Notes under the pieces: model-generated | The model's database searches: none | What the model was told of the DNA's origin: nothing | Seen by the model: only the letters and a program-made list of their open reading frames with translations | Shown: in pieces, positions 24,889 through 34,075 of the stretch | Position numbering within the stretch: the stretch's first letter is position 1 | Layout of the letters: each line of letters begins with the position of its first letter | Program-made: the position numbers and the translations under genes | Assembly: GCA_947167715.1 (NCBI GenBank) | Contig: CAMVJD010000005.1 | Span: forward strand, 39,410 to 103,409 | From: an uncultured Eubacteriaceae bacterium | Lineage (GTDB): Bacteria; Bacillota; Clostridia; Lachnospirales; CAG-274 | Direction of reading: 5' to 3' | Length of the DNA: 64,000 nucleotides

Positions 24889-27807
24889 ATGAAGGATAAG
24901 GTAATGAAAAACTGGATATTATTTATGCTTGTGCTTATATTGGTCACAAGCGCATTTACCGTAATGTACTTGCCTATTTTTGGCAATATGCCGCAGGTAT
25001 ATGATGATATCATAATAGAAAGACCGGCAGAGTGGGCCGGCAATAAATCGTGCGAATATTTTTTAGGCTTTTTCCTTTGCTTTTTGGGTATGCTTCTTTG
25101 CTTTTGGTATTATTTAAGAAACGGACGGGCAGCCTCGGCCGAGGACGGCGAAAAGATTGAGCTGCCGTATATGCTGCCTGCTGCACTGACTGCTGCGGTT
25201 ACCGGTGCGGTTTTGTACGGAAACCTTTATGCCTTGGCGTTTGCGGTGGCCGCAGCCGTGCTTTATTTTGTTCTTAAAAAGGACAAGGAGCTGTGCGGCT
25301 TTTTGATAATGCTTTTTGTGACCGCTCTTTATGCCGTGTATGCGCTTTATAGGATATATGCATGGCTTGGAGGAACGCTTTTATTGGATCTAAGGGTTGC
25401 GGCGGCAGCGGCAGCTGTGATGACGGCGGCGGTTTTTCTTGCTTCGCGCAGGAGTCTTGACCGCAAAAGAAATTTAAAGCTTTCACTTGTGGTAATGCAG
25501 CTTGCTATACCGTTTTTGCTGTTGATATATTTTCAAAACAGATATAAGACGTCCTCGGGCTTTACGGTAATAAATGCTCCGTTAAGCGTAAAAATATTGA
25601 TTTGCGCCCTTATCGGCGTTTTTACGGCAGAAAATATTGTAAGGCTCAGGGGTGCGTTAAAGGCGGGCTTTACGGGAAGGTCTTATATTTCCTTTGGAAC
25701 CTGTGTGTCCGTGCTTGCGTTTAATCGCTTTCAGGGCGCCGCAATAATGACTTATGACCTTCATCATCCGTTTGAGAATATTATCGGCTTTTATAAGGTG
25801 TTTGACGAGGGCGAAAAATTATTTAAGGAATATATACCTGTATCGGGTATGTATTCGGTATTTAACGGTGCTTTTTTCAAGGTGTTCGGCAATAACAGAT
25901 TCCTCGATTATAATATTGCGCAAAATGCCTTTTACATTATAATGATATGCCTTATTGTGTGGGCGGTGAAAAAACGCTTTAAGGATGAATTTGTTTTTAT
26001 TTTTATGACTGCCTTTGTTATCGGTATGCATAAGGACACAGATTATAACAGATTTTTGTTTATACTGCCGATAATGCTGCTTTTGGGGACACCCAAAATT
26101 ATAAAGCAAAAAAATCTGTGGCTTAAGCTTTGGTTTGTTACAAGCCTTTTTCACGGGCTGTACTATCCGACATACGGCGTTGCCGTGTGCGCGGCGTATG
26201 CACCGCTTGGTATATGGCAGGCCGTTTCATACATAAAAAGCGGGGAGCTTAAAAAGGATGCGGCAGCACCGCGCTTTTGGCTGTGGTGGCTTATTTGCCT
26301 GCTGCCTGCGCTTTTGTGTATACCCTTGCTTAAGGGTACCTATCTGCATATAAAGGCAATGGCCGGCCAGAGCATTATGGCCGACGGTATGTCTCGCTTT
26401 GGTCAAGTAACAAAGCCCGATTTTTTGGCATATACGGGAAAGAACGGTGTGTTCAGGCAGGTAGTGTTTTATGCGCTGAGCTTTGTTGTGCCGGCGGCCG
26501 TTGTTTGGGTATGCCTTTTGGGGGTAATGGGACTTGGCGGCGTCAGCCTGAAAGACAAAAAATTATCGGCGGATGATATGCCGACGCTTTTGACGGCGTC
26601 ATCGGTTGTTATAATGCCGCTTATCGCCTATACCTTTACATTTGTGCGAAGCAATCCGGAGGATCTGTATTCCAGAACGGGCGTGATAATGTTTTGTGCT
26701 TTGATATTGCTTTCGGCCCTTGCCTTGGAGAGGGTAAGAAATAAAACAATATGTACTTTCCTTTTGTGTTTTATGGTGTTTTTGCCGTTTTCGTGCAAAT
26801 TTGCCGGTGTGTCATTTAATACTGAGCTTGCGTTAAAGCCGTATTATACCGTTGACGAGGAGAAGTACGAATATATAGATATGCCCGAATATGAGCATAT
26901 AGGCAGAGGCTTTGTCAAAAAGGAAGATGCGGAGATTATAAGAAAGGATATAAAAATTGCGGAAAAGCTTGATAAAAGCAAAAGATATTACGCTGCCTTC
27001 AAAGCCTTTGGCGAATATTTTATTACGGGCGTAAAGTCCTGCGGTACGATAGAGACCTATACCGTCAGAGGGAAAAAAGCCTCGGAGGAGACTGTACAGC
27101 TGTTAAAGGATGTAAAACCAACTTGTATTATCAGCGATTCGGACGAGGTAGTGCACCATTATTATGTGTACAAATGGATAGCCGCTTCGGGCAATTATGT
27201 GTGGTCAAAGGATAAAAATGTATTTGAGCCAAATACCGAGGGGCTTGATGCTGAAACGGTCAGAAAAATAAATCTGGGCTGCAAGCCCGAGAAAATATAC
27301 GGCATTCCGGGTCTTGCTGCCTCCGAGCTGGGAAGCTCCATGTATGCGCTGCTTGGCAGCTGCTTTGACCAAAACGATGTGCCCTGTGCCGTATATGATA
27401 CGCAGGAGGGCAGCTATGTTTCTTTTGAAAAAGAGGTTCTCGGTACGGATGCAGACTTTTTATATCTGAATTTGGCAGCAGAGAAGAATTATTATTACGG
27501 CTATACAAGGGATGATATATGGCAGTTCGGTGGCGCCGACTCGGATATGGGACATGATATAGCGTACAAAAAGGTGTTCAATCCGATAAAAATGGTAAAG
27601 GTGAGCTGGCAGGGCGCAGATGGTGAGATACATACCTGCGATTATTCTCTTGGCAGGGGTGAACTGCTTATGCCGCTTGGCAGTGATATTGACTGGATGC
27701 TTAACGGTCATAAGGAAATATTTATCAGCCTTCACGATGAAAACGGCAGCCCTATGAAATGTGATATACGCGATATGCGCCTGCTTAAGCTGCGCGATAT
27801 TGAATAA
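24889..27807 (+). CDS. Large polytopic membrane protein with extracytoplasmic C-domain
   Basis: The 972-residue protein has about 14-16 hydrophobic segments over residues 1-650, including paired TMs and Ala-rich helices, then a hydrophilic C-terminal part of about 320 residues that is probably outside the membrane. The general plan resembles GT-C type glycosyltransferases (for example IKEYIPVSGMYSVF after a TM), but I see no diagnostic acidic motif. It starts 18 bases after the CPBP protease stop, so is likely cotranscribed. Unknown function; envelope glycan work is only a guess. Confidence 0.75.
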   Translation: MKDKVMKNWILFMLVLILVTSAFTVMYLPIFGNMPQVYDDIIIERPAEWAGNKSCEYFLGFFLCFLGMLLCFWYYLRNGRAASAEDGEKIELPYMLPAALTAAVTGAVLYGNLYALAFAVAAAVLYFVLKKDKELCGFLIMLFVTALYAVYALYRIYAWLGGTLLLDLRVAAAAAAVMTAAVFLASRRSLDRKRNLKLSLVVMQLAIPFLLLIYFQNRYKTSSGFTVINAPLSVKILICALIGVFTAENIVRLRGALKAGFTGRSYISFGTCVSVLAFNRFQGAAIMTYDLHHPFENIIGFYKVFDEGEKLFKEYIPVSGMYSVFNGAFFKVFGNNRFLDYNIAQNAFYIIMICLIVWAVKKRFKDEFVFIFMTAFVIGMHKDTDYNRFLFILPIMLLLGTPKIIKQKNLWLKLWFVTSLFHGLYYPTYGVAVCAAYAPLGIWQAVSYIKSGELKKDAAAPRFWLWWLICLLPALLCIPLLKGTYLHIKAMAGQSIMADGMSRFGQVTKPDFLAYTGKNGVFRQVVFYALSFVVPAAVVWVCLLGVMGLGGVSLKDKKLSADDMPTLLTASSVVIMPLIAYTFTFVRSNPEDLYSRTGVIMFCALILLSALALERVRNKTICTFLLCFMVFLPFSCKFAGVSFNTELALKPYYTVDEEKYEYIDMPEYEHIGRGFVKKEDAEIIRKDIKIAEKLDKSKRYYAAFKAFGEYFITGVKSCGTIETYTVRGKKASEETVQLLKDVKPTCIISDSDEVVHHYYVYKWIAASGNYVWSKDKNVFEPNTEGLDAETVRKINLGCKPEKIYGIPGLAASELGSSMYALLGSCFDQNDVPCAVYDTQEGSYVSFEKEVLGTDADFLYLNLAAEKNYYYGYTRDDIWQFGGADSDMGHDIAYKKVFNPIKMVKVSWQGADGEIHTCDYSLGRGELLMPLGSDIDWMLNGHKEIFISLHDENGSPMKCDIRDMRLLKLRDIE

Positions 27808-27897
27808 ATATAACAAGTAAATACTTTTTGCCCTGTGCTTATCACAGGTAATAAAAAATAAAGCGTAAAGGGTCATATAAAAGGGAAGGTGTATTTT

Positions 27898-29970
27898 ATG
27901 GACAATAATACTATAAACAAAATTATGCTCTTAAACGAGATAAAAATCAAATATCTTAATTTTGATGCTATCTTTTCGGACGAAACGCCTATGTACAGAA
28001 CACCTGCCGAGCCTGACAAAAATCAGCGCGTTTCCATAAGGATAAGGGTCGCAAGGGACAATATAGACAGATGCCGCGTGCAGTTTGAACACAGCTTTAT
28101 CAATATGAAAAAAATACGTTCCACGACCCGCTTTGATTTTTACGAGGGCATCTTTATCGTGGGCAGCGAGCCCGTGGACTACTATTTTCTTATTGAAAAG
28201 GACGGCAGAAAATACTGCTACAACAAGCAGGGCGTTATGGAAACTGCCGATCCTGCCTATAATTTTAATGTTATGCCGGGCTTTCATACCCCCGACTGGG
28301 CAAAGGGCGCGGTCATGTACCAGATATATGTGGACAGGTTTTTCAATGCCGACCCCACAAATGATGTTGTGGACAACGAGTATGTTTACCTCGGCGCACG
28401 CGCAAAAAAAATAAAGAAGTGGGATACTCCGCTTGAAAACTTTGATGTGTGCAATTTTTACGGCGGCGATCTGCTTGGCGTAATGGCAAAAATGCACTAT
28501 TTAAAATATCTTGGCATTGAGGCTATTTATTTTAACCCTATATTTGTATCGCCCAGCAACCATAAGTACGATATTCAGGACTATGATTATATCGACCCGC
28601 ATTACGGCGTTATCGTAAACGACGGCACAAGGCTTGTGCAGGACGGCGAAAACGACAATTCCGCCGCCGATATGTATATGGTGCGCACCACCGACAGGGA
28701 AAACCTTGAAGAGAGCAACAAGCTTATGGTTCGGCTTATAGAAATGGCGCACGCTCTTGGCATAAAGGTAATACTGGACGGCGTTTTCAACCATTGCGGC
28801 GCGTTTAACAAGTGGCTTGACCGCGAGGGCTTTTACGAGCGAAACGGCTATGAAAAGGGCGCCTATAATGATGTGAACAGCAGGTACCGCAACTATTTTA
28901 AATGGAACGAGGACGGCAGCTATGACGGCTGGTGGGGTCATTCAAACCACCCGAAGCTGAATTATGAGGGCTCGAAGGAGCTTTATAATTATATACTTGA
29001 AATAGGCAAAAAATGGGTGTCTCCGCCCTTTAATGCAGACGGCTGGCGCCTTGATGTGGCGGCGGATCTGGGATGCAGCAAGGAGTTTAATATGCAGTTC
29101 TGGCGCGATTTCAGAAAGGCTGTTAAAGAGGCTAATCCCGAGGCCATAATTCTTGCCGAGCATTACGGCGACCCGAAGGATTGGCTTATGGGCGATCAAT
29201 GGGATACGGTAATGAATTACGATGCCTTTATGGAGCCGCTTACCTGGTTTTTGACGGGTATGGAAAAGCACAGCGAGTCTGCCCAGCCCGAAAAATACAA
29301 TAACAGCGCGGATTTTGAAAGCACTATGCGTTATTTTATGGCAAGGTTTTCGTACCCCAGCTTAAGTGTGGCTATGAATCAGCTGTCAAACCACGATCAC
29401 TCGCGCTTTTTGACACGCACCAACCGCAAAATAGGCAGACTGCATACCGCGGGCGCTTATGAGGCCGATACGGGTCTCAACAAGGCTATTATGCGCGAGG
29501 CGATACTTTTTCAGCTGACCTGGATAGGCGCGCCCACTATTTATTACGGCGACGAGATAGGTATGACGGGCTGGACGGACCCCGACAACCGCCGACCCTT
29601 TGCGTGGGACTATATAGATAAGGAAATATTTGATTTTTACAGAAAAATGATAAGAATACACAAAAAGTACAAGGCGCTGCAAACGGGAAGTCTTGATTAT
29701 CTGTATATGTCAAGCGGGCTTATCTGCTATGGACGCTGGAATGAGAACGAGAGGATAGCTGTTATAATAAACAATAACGACAACGAAAGAGAAACTATAG
29801 TACCTGCTTGGGCAATAGAGGCCGAGGACGGGGATATTTTTGAAAGGGTCATTATGTCTACGCACCATACCTTTACCGAGGATATTGAGGTGGCTAAGGT
29901 AGAGGAGGGCACGTTTGAGGCGTTTACACCGTCCTACGGCTGTTCTGTTTGGGTGAGCAGGAGAGATTAG
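27898..29970 (+). CDS. Glycoside hydrolase family 13 alpha-amylase / neopullulanase-like enzyme
   Basis: About 690 residues with no signal peptide, so cytoplasmic. An N-terminal beta-sandwich (about 1-130) resembles a CBM34-type domain, followed by a (beta/alpha)8 barrel. The catalytic nucleophile is in GWRLDVAADL, the general acid in ILAEHYGD and the third acid in QLSNHDHSRF; the first conserved region is VFNHCG. It probably degrades maltodextrins, pullulan or cyclodextrins. AAGGTG precedes the ATG at 27898; a GTG at 27889 overlaps it. TatD follows after 9 bases. Confidence 0.92.
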   Translation: MDNNTINKIMLLNEIKIKYLNFDAIFSDETPMYRTPAEPDKNQRVSIRIRVARDNIDRCRVQFEHSFINMKKIRSTTRFDFYEGIFIVGSEPVDYYFLIEKDGRKYCYNKQGVMETADPAYNFNVMPGFHTPDWAKGAVMYQIYVDRFFNADPTNDVVDNEYVYLGARAKKIKKWDTPLENFDVCNFYGGDLLGVMAKMHYLKYLGIEAIYFNPIFVSPSNHKYDIQDYDYIDPHYGVIVNDGTRLVQDGENDNSAADMYMVRTTDRENLEESNKLMVRLIEMAHALGIKVILDGVFNHCGAFNKWLDREGFYERNGYEKGAYNDVNSRYRNYFKWNEDGSYDGWWGHSNHPKLNYEGSKELYNYILEIGKKWVSPPFNADGWRLDVAADLGCSKEFNMQFWRDFRKAVKEANPEAIILAEHYGDPKDWLMGDQWDTVMNYDAFMEPLTWFLTGMEKHSESAQPEKYNNSADFESTMRYFMARFSYPSLSVAMNQLSNHDHSRFLTRTNRKIGRLHTAGAYEADTGLNKAIMREAILFQLTWIGAPTIYYGDEIGMTGWTDPDNRRPFAWDYIDKEIFDFYRKMIRIHKKYKALQTGSLDYLYMSSGLICYGRWNENERIAVIINNNDNERETIVPAWAIEAEDGDIFERVIMSTHHTFTEDIEVAKVEEGTFEAFTPSYGCSVWVSRRD

Positions 29971-29979
29971 AGGAATAAA

Positions 29980-30759
29980 ATGGAACCAAAATTTTACGAT
30001 ATTGGGCTTAACCTGTTTTGCAGACAGTTCAAACAGCCCGAAACTATAATTGACGATGCAAGGCGTGAGGGCGTTGCCTGTATTTTAACGGGCAGCGATA
30101 TGCGCGAAAACGCACTTGTAAGCGATTTTGTCAAGACCCACGATGTCTACGGTACGGCGGGCATCCACCCGCACAACGCAGACTCCGCGAAGAAAGAGGA
30201 TTTTGACCTTATCGCAAAATATGTGGCCGAAAACCCCAAAATAGTGGCAGTAGGCGAGTGCGGTCTGGACTACGACCGTATGTTCTCGACCAAGGAAAAC
30301 CAGATACGCTGCCTTGAAAAGCATATAGTTATAGCGGAAAAACTGAATAAACCGCTGTTCCTGCACGAGCGCGAGGCAGCGGCGGATTTTGCAAAGCGCT
30401 TTAAAGCTCACCCCGATATCTGCAAAAAATCGGTGGTGCATTGCTTCACGGGCAATAAAAAAACACTTGAGACCTATCTTGATATGGGCTTTTATATAGG
30501 TATTACGGGTTGGATATGCGACGACAGGCGCGCGGGCGAGCTGCGCGACGCCGTAAGCATTCTCCCGCTTGACCGTGTTATGCTGGAGACCGATGCCCCC
30601 TACCTTATCCCCAAAAATGTAAAGGGTCTCGGTAGGGTAAACCTGCCGCAGTATATAAAATATGTGGCGAAAGATCTGGCTAAATATATGAAGGTCGATG
30701 AGTCCGAATTGATAATAAGGGCAAAGGAAAATACCGAAAGGGTGTTTTTGCAAAAATAA
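29980..30759 (+). CDS. tatD: TatD family metal-dependent deoxyribonuclease
   Basis: This 259-residue TIM-barrel metallo-hydrolase has YDIGLNLFCRQF in place of the common 'IDTHTHL' start, AGIHPHNAD, VGECGLDYDR (catalytic Glu), FLHEREAAADF, VHCFTGNKK and LETDAPYLIP. The N-terminal DxHxH metal motif is altered to DIGLN, unlike canonical YcfH and like the TatD subfamily, which has IGANL-type N-termini. It has DNase/3'-exonuclease activity in studied members. Confidence 0.9.
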   Translation: MEPKFYDIGLNLFCRQFKQPETIIDDARREGVACILTGSDMRENALVSDFVKTHDVYGTAGIHPHNADSAKKEDFDLIAKYVAENPKIVAVGECGLDYDRMFSTKENQIRCLEKHIVIAEKLNKPLFLHEREAAADFAKRFKAHPDICKKSVVHCFTGNKKTLETYLDMGFYIGITGWICDDRRAGELRDAVSILPLDRVMLETDAPYLIPKNVKGLGRVNLPQYIKYVAKDLAKYMKVDESELIIRAKENTERVFLQK

Positions 30760-30779
30760 ATGTGTAAGGGGGCGGAAGT

Positions 30780-31247
30780 ATGGACAAGGATATTTTAAAA
30801 AAAGTGGACAGTATTACTTCAAAGACGTTTATGTGTACATTTTTTGTGCTTGTCTTATTTGCGCCGCTTATCTTATATAAATTTTTTAATATAAGGTTTG
30901 AAAATGGTACATACGCCGTAATTATGTTTGCGTGCCCGCTGATTTTAGCTGCCGATGCTGAAATAACCGATATCCGGTATAAGGCCTTTTTGAAAAAGTA
31001 CTATCCCGCAGAATATGACATAATATATGATACAGAGTATCTATTGTTTGATTTTCATACTTCTATAGGTTCTAATCACGAATTAAAGCGTATAGACAGG
31101 GTGCTTGATGACCCCGATAATGCAGACGATATTCTTTACATACTGTATGTACAGATACTGTCCAAAAGGAAACTGTTTTCACTGCTTTGGATCCCGGGGA
31201 TGGCATTTATCTGGATAGTACATGGATTTGTTTTAATGAAAATTTAA
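30780..31247 (+). CDS. Small membrane protein of unknown function
   Basis: The 155-residue protein has TM segments at about 18-36, 45-60 and 135-152, and a cytoplasmic charged middle part (KAFLKKYYPAEYDIIYDTEY). I recognise no family. A ribosome site GGGGGCGG precedes the ATG. Downstream is an inverted repeat and the remains of a small gene. Confidence 0.65.
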   Translation: MDKDILKKVDSITSKTFMCTFFVLVLFAPLILYKFFNIRFENGTYAVIMFACPLILAADAEITDIRYKAFLKKYYPAEYDIIYDTEYLLFDFHTSIGSNHELKRIDRVLDDPDNADDILYILYVQILSKRKLFSLLWIPGMAFIWIVHGFVLMKI

Positions 31248-31304
31248 GTGTCCTATCTAAAAGGCAGAATTGCAAGTGTTTGGCTTTTTCCTTTTATCGG
31301 ACAC
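31248..31304. repeat. Inverted repeat after the 30780 gene
   Basis: GTGTCC...AAAAGG and CCTTTT...GGACAC form an imperfect hairpin of about 57 bases right after the stop codon. There is no T run, so a terminator role is uncertain; it may be a small mobile-element remnant. Confidence 0.5.
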
Positions 31305-31353
31305 ATATAAAAGTGAGAAAGAATAACGGTAAATGGGTCAAGGAGATGATGAT

Positions 31354-31551
31354 ATGTCCGAAAATGTAATAACTTTGGATCGTACATTTGGTGTTGTTAA
31401 TGATGATTTAACCGAGCGTTTTAAAGAGGTCATTTTTTTGTAAAATAAATTAAAAAACATTAAGGGTCTGCCTGTTGCGTGTTACGATAAGCAGCAGAAA
31501 AGGGCGTATCTTGAATATCCCGACGGAAGAAGAGAGTATATAGACGATTGA
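31354..31551 (+). pseudogene. Small gene interrupted by an in-frame stop
   Basis: From an ATG with an AAGGAG site, 29 codons (MSENVITLDRTFGVVNDD...) run to a TAA at 31441. The same frame then continues without another stop for 35 codons to TGA at 31549, with protein-like sequence (GLPVACYDKQQKRAYLEYPD, then GRREYIDD). The whole would be a 65-residue protein with one nonsense codon just after a run of seven T. I read it as a decayed small gene; it could instead be two unrelated short frames. Confidence 0.5.
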
Positions 31552-31576
31552 TAAAATAAACGAGGGGAGCAACAAA

Positions 31577-32230
31577 ATGTCACTTACAGAAGAAAAAAGA
31601 AAAAAACTTGATTTCCCGTTATACTGTATAACGGCGGCAAATCTTTCAAACGGCCGCAGTAATTTTGAGGTGGTCGAGGCTATGCTAAAGGGCGGCGCAA
31701 AAATAATACAGTACCGCGAAAAATATGCCGATATCCGCACGCGCTACGAGGAATGTCTTAAAATAAAGGAAATGTGTGCGGAGTACGGCTGTACTTTTAT
31801 TATAAACGATAATATAGATATTGCGCTTTTGGTGCAGCCCGACGGCGTACATATCGGTCAGGACGACCTGCCTATAAAAGAGGTAAGAAAATTAGTGGGC
31901 GAGGAAATGATAATAGGTCTTTCCACCCACAGTCCCGAGCAGGCACAGCAAGCCGTTGCGGACGGTGCGGACTATATAGGCGTAGGTCCGCTTTTTCCCA
32001 CTAAGACAAAGGACAATGTCTGCGACCCCGTAGGTCTTGAATACCTTGAATATGTAGTAAAAAATATTGATATCCCCTATACCGCGATAGGCGGCATAAA
32101 GGAGCATAATATGGACAAGCCCCTCGGTGTCGGCGCAAAGTGCATCTGCCTTGTGTCGGATATTACGGGCGCGGAGGATGTTGAGCTTAAGGTAAAAACA
32201 CTTTTAAAAAAGATAGGTGAGTACAGATGA
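31577..32230 (+). CDS. thiE: Thiamine-phosphate synthase ThiE
   Basis: ThiE joins HMP-PP and the thiazole phosphate to give thiamine phosphate. This 217-residue TIM barrel has IIQYREKYAD (family normally Q.R.K), INDNIDIALLVQPDGVHIGQ, and YIGVGPLFPTKTK with YTAIGGIKEHN. GAGGGGAGC precedes the ATG. No TPP riboswitch is visible upstream and no other thi gene is adjacent, so it may serve thiamine salvage. It overlaps ade by 4 bases (ATGA). Confidence 0.94.
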   Translation: MSLTEEKRKKLDFPLYCITAANLSNGRSNFEVVEAMLKGGAKIIQYREKYADIRTRYEECLKIKEMCAEYGCTFIINDNIDIALLVQPDGVHIGQDDLPIKEVRKLVGEEMIIGLSTHSPEQAQQAVADGADYIGVGPLFPTKTKDNVCDPVGLEYLEYVVKNIDIPYTAIGGIKEHNMDKPLGVGAKCICLVSDITGAEDVELKVKTLLKKIGEYR

Positions 32231-33900
32231 AACCACGCAGGATAAAGGCGGCGCTGGGCGAAACAAAGCCCGACCTTGTTTTAAAGGGCGGCTATGTTGT
32301 CGATGTTTTTAATCACAGACTGCTTAAAACGGATGTTGCGATAGACGGCACGCATATAGTGGGTCTGGGCGAGTACGACGGCAAGGAAGAGGTAGATGTA
32401 ACGGGAAAATTTCTTATCCCCGGGCTTATCGATGCTCACGTTCATATTGAATCCTCGCTGCTTATCCCGTCCGAATATGCAAGGACGGTAGTTCCGCACG
32501 GAACCACGACAATAATCGCCGACCCGCACGAGATAGTCAATGTTTGCGGCAAGGCGGGACTTGAATATATGATAGACGACGGTACCATTACCCCGATGAA
32601 TATGTGCTTTATGGTGCCCAGCTGTGTGCCCGCCACCCCGTTTGACCACGCGGGCTGTGTGCTGGATGCAAAGGCCGTAAAAGAGCTGTTTTCCGATTTT
32701 AATTACGGCGCAAAGCTTACGGGCTTGGGCGAAATGATGAATTATCCGGGCGTTGTCGGCTGTGCCGATGATGTATTGAAAAAGCTGGATATTACGCCGA
32801 TAATTGACGGCCACGCCCCGGGTATAGAGGGCAAGGGCCTTAATGCCTATATCTGCGGCGGCATAATTACCGACCACGAGTGCGACACCGCCGAAAATGC
32901 TCTTGAAAAGGTAAGCAAGGGTATGTTTATACTTATCCGCGAGGGCACGGGCACCAAAAACTTAGAGGAGCTTATAAAGGCCGTAACGCCCTTTAATGCC
33001 GACCGCTTTGCATTTTGTACCGACGACAAGCACGCAGACGAGATACTTGAACACGGCACTATACGCAACTGCGTGAGAAAGGCGGTAAAACTGGGTCTTG
33101 ACCCGATAACGGCAATTAAAATGGCAAGCATAAATCCCGCGCGTGTTTACGGCCTGGCGGGAAGAGGTGCCGTTGCACCAAACTACTATGCCGATGTGAT
33201 AGTTGCGGATTCATTTACGCTTGATAATATCGAAATGGTATTTTTCAACGGCAAATTGGTTGCCAAAGACGGCAAAAATCTTGTGGAACTGCGTGATAAA
33301 AAGACAGATACAAAAAATGTTACGGACACCGTACATCTTGATAAAATCACCCCCGATATGCTTTTTGAAAAATTCGATCCGTCAAAGCCCGTTATCCTTA
33401 TGCATGAGGGCAGCCTTGTGACCGAGGGAGTTTACAGGGAAAATGCGGACGGTCTGGTTATGGTGGCAAATATTGAAAGACATCACCACACGGGCAATAT
33501 CGGCAAGGCTTATGCCGCGGGTTTTGAGATAAAAGGCGGCGCAGTGGCGCAGACTATCGGTCACGACAGCCATAATATCACAGTAGCGGGCGACAATGCC
33601 GAAGATATGGCGGCAGCCGTAAACGCTTTGGGCAGCAGCGGCGGTATAGCGGTGGTCAAAAACGGCGAAGTTATCAAATATATGCCGCTGCCTATCGGCG
33701 GTATTATGACAGATAAGCCCGCAGAAGAGGCCGCTGCCGAGTTTGATAAAATAAACGATGCGATAAAGAGGATAAGCCCGAATGCTTCAAACAGCATTTT
33801 TATGGTGCTTTGCTTTATATCGCTTTTGGTCATCCCGCATCTTAAATTAAGCGATAAAGGTCTTTTTGATGTGGATAAGTTTGATTATTTCAAAAATTGA
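32227..33900 (+). CDS. ade: Adenine deaminase
   Basis: The enzyme converts adenine to hypoxanthine and ammonia in purine salvage. The 557-residue length is normal. The amidohydrolase N-part has the metal motif LIDAHVHIESSLL, then VADPHE-type IADPHEIVN, FCTDDKHADE and the adenine-deaminase C-terminal domain with HHHTGNIGKAY and TIGHDSHNI. This arrangement is specific to AdeC-type enzymes. It is translationally coupled to thiE by an ATGA overlap. Confidence 0.95.
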   Translation: MKPRRIKAALGETKPDLVLKGGYVVDVFNHRLLKTDVAIDGTHIVGLGEYDGKEEVDVTGKFLIPGLIDAHVHIESSLLIPSEYARTVVPHGTTTIIADPHEIVNVCGKAGLEYMIDDGTITPMNMCFMVPSCVPATPFDHAGCVLDAKAVKELFSDFNYGAKLTGLGEMMNYPGVVGCADDVLKKLDITPIIDGHAPGIEGKGLNAYICGGIITDHECDTAENALEKVSKGMFILIREGTGTKNLEELIKAVTPFNADRFAFCTDDKHADEILEHGTIRNCVRKAVKLGLDPITAIKMASINPARVYGLAGRGAVAPNYYADVIVADSFTLDNIEMVFFNGKLVAKDGKNLVELRDKKTDTKNVTDTVHLDKITPDMLFEKFDPSKPVILMHEGSLVTEGVYRENADGLVMVANIERHHHTGNIGKAYAAGFEIKGGAVAQTIGHDSHNITVAGDNAEDMAAAVNALGSSGGIAVVKNGEVIKYMPLPIGGIMTDKPAEEAAAEFDKINDAIKRISPNASNSIFMVLCFISLLVIPHLKLSDKGLFDVDKFDYFKN

Positions 33901-33950
33901 CTTTTCAAAGGTGCGGGCCGTTAGATCTTAATTGTTAAATTTGCACGCAT

Positions 33951-33991
33951 AATAAGCCATATCCAATTAAATTTTGTGGATATGGCTTATT
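33951..33991 (+). terminator. Likely terminator after ade
   Basis: A perfect 15-base inverted repeat AATAAGCCATATCCA / TGGATATGGCTTATT with an 11-base loop. The following T tract is weak. Confidence 0.55.
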
Positions 33992-34075
33992 GAAATTTAT
34001 ATCATTTTTGTGGTAAAATTTACTTTGGTATTTTAGGAATTAATATTAATTTAACATCAGGAAAAGAGAGAGATT

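Noticed and set aside
31250..31576. TPP riboswitch ahead of thiE
   Set aside because: The conserved CUGAGA and ACCUGA segments are absent; the gap holds an inverted repeat and a broken small gene.
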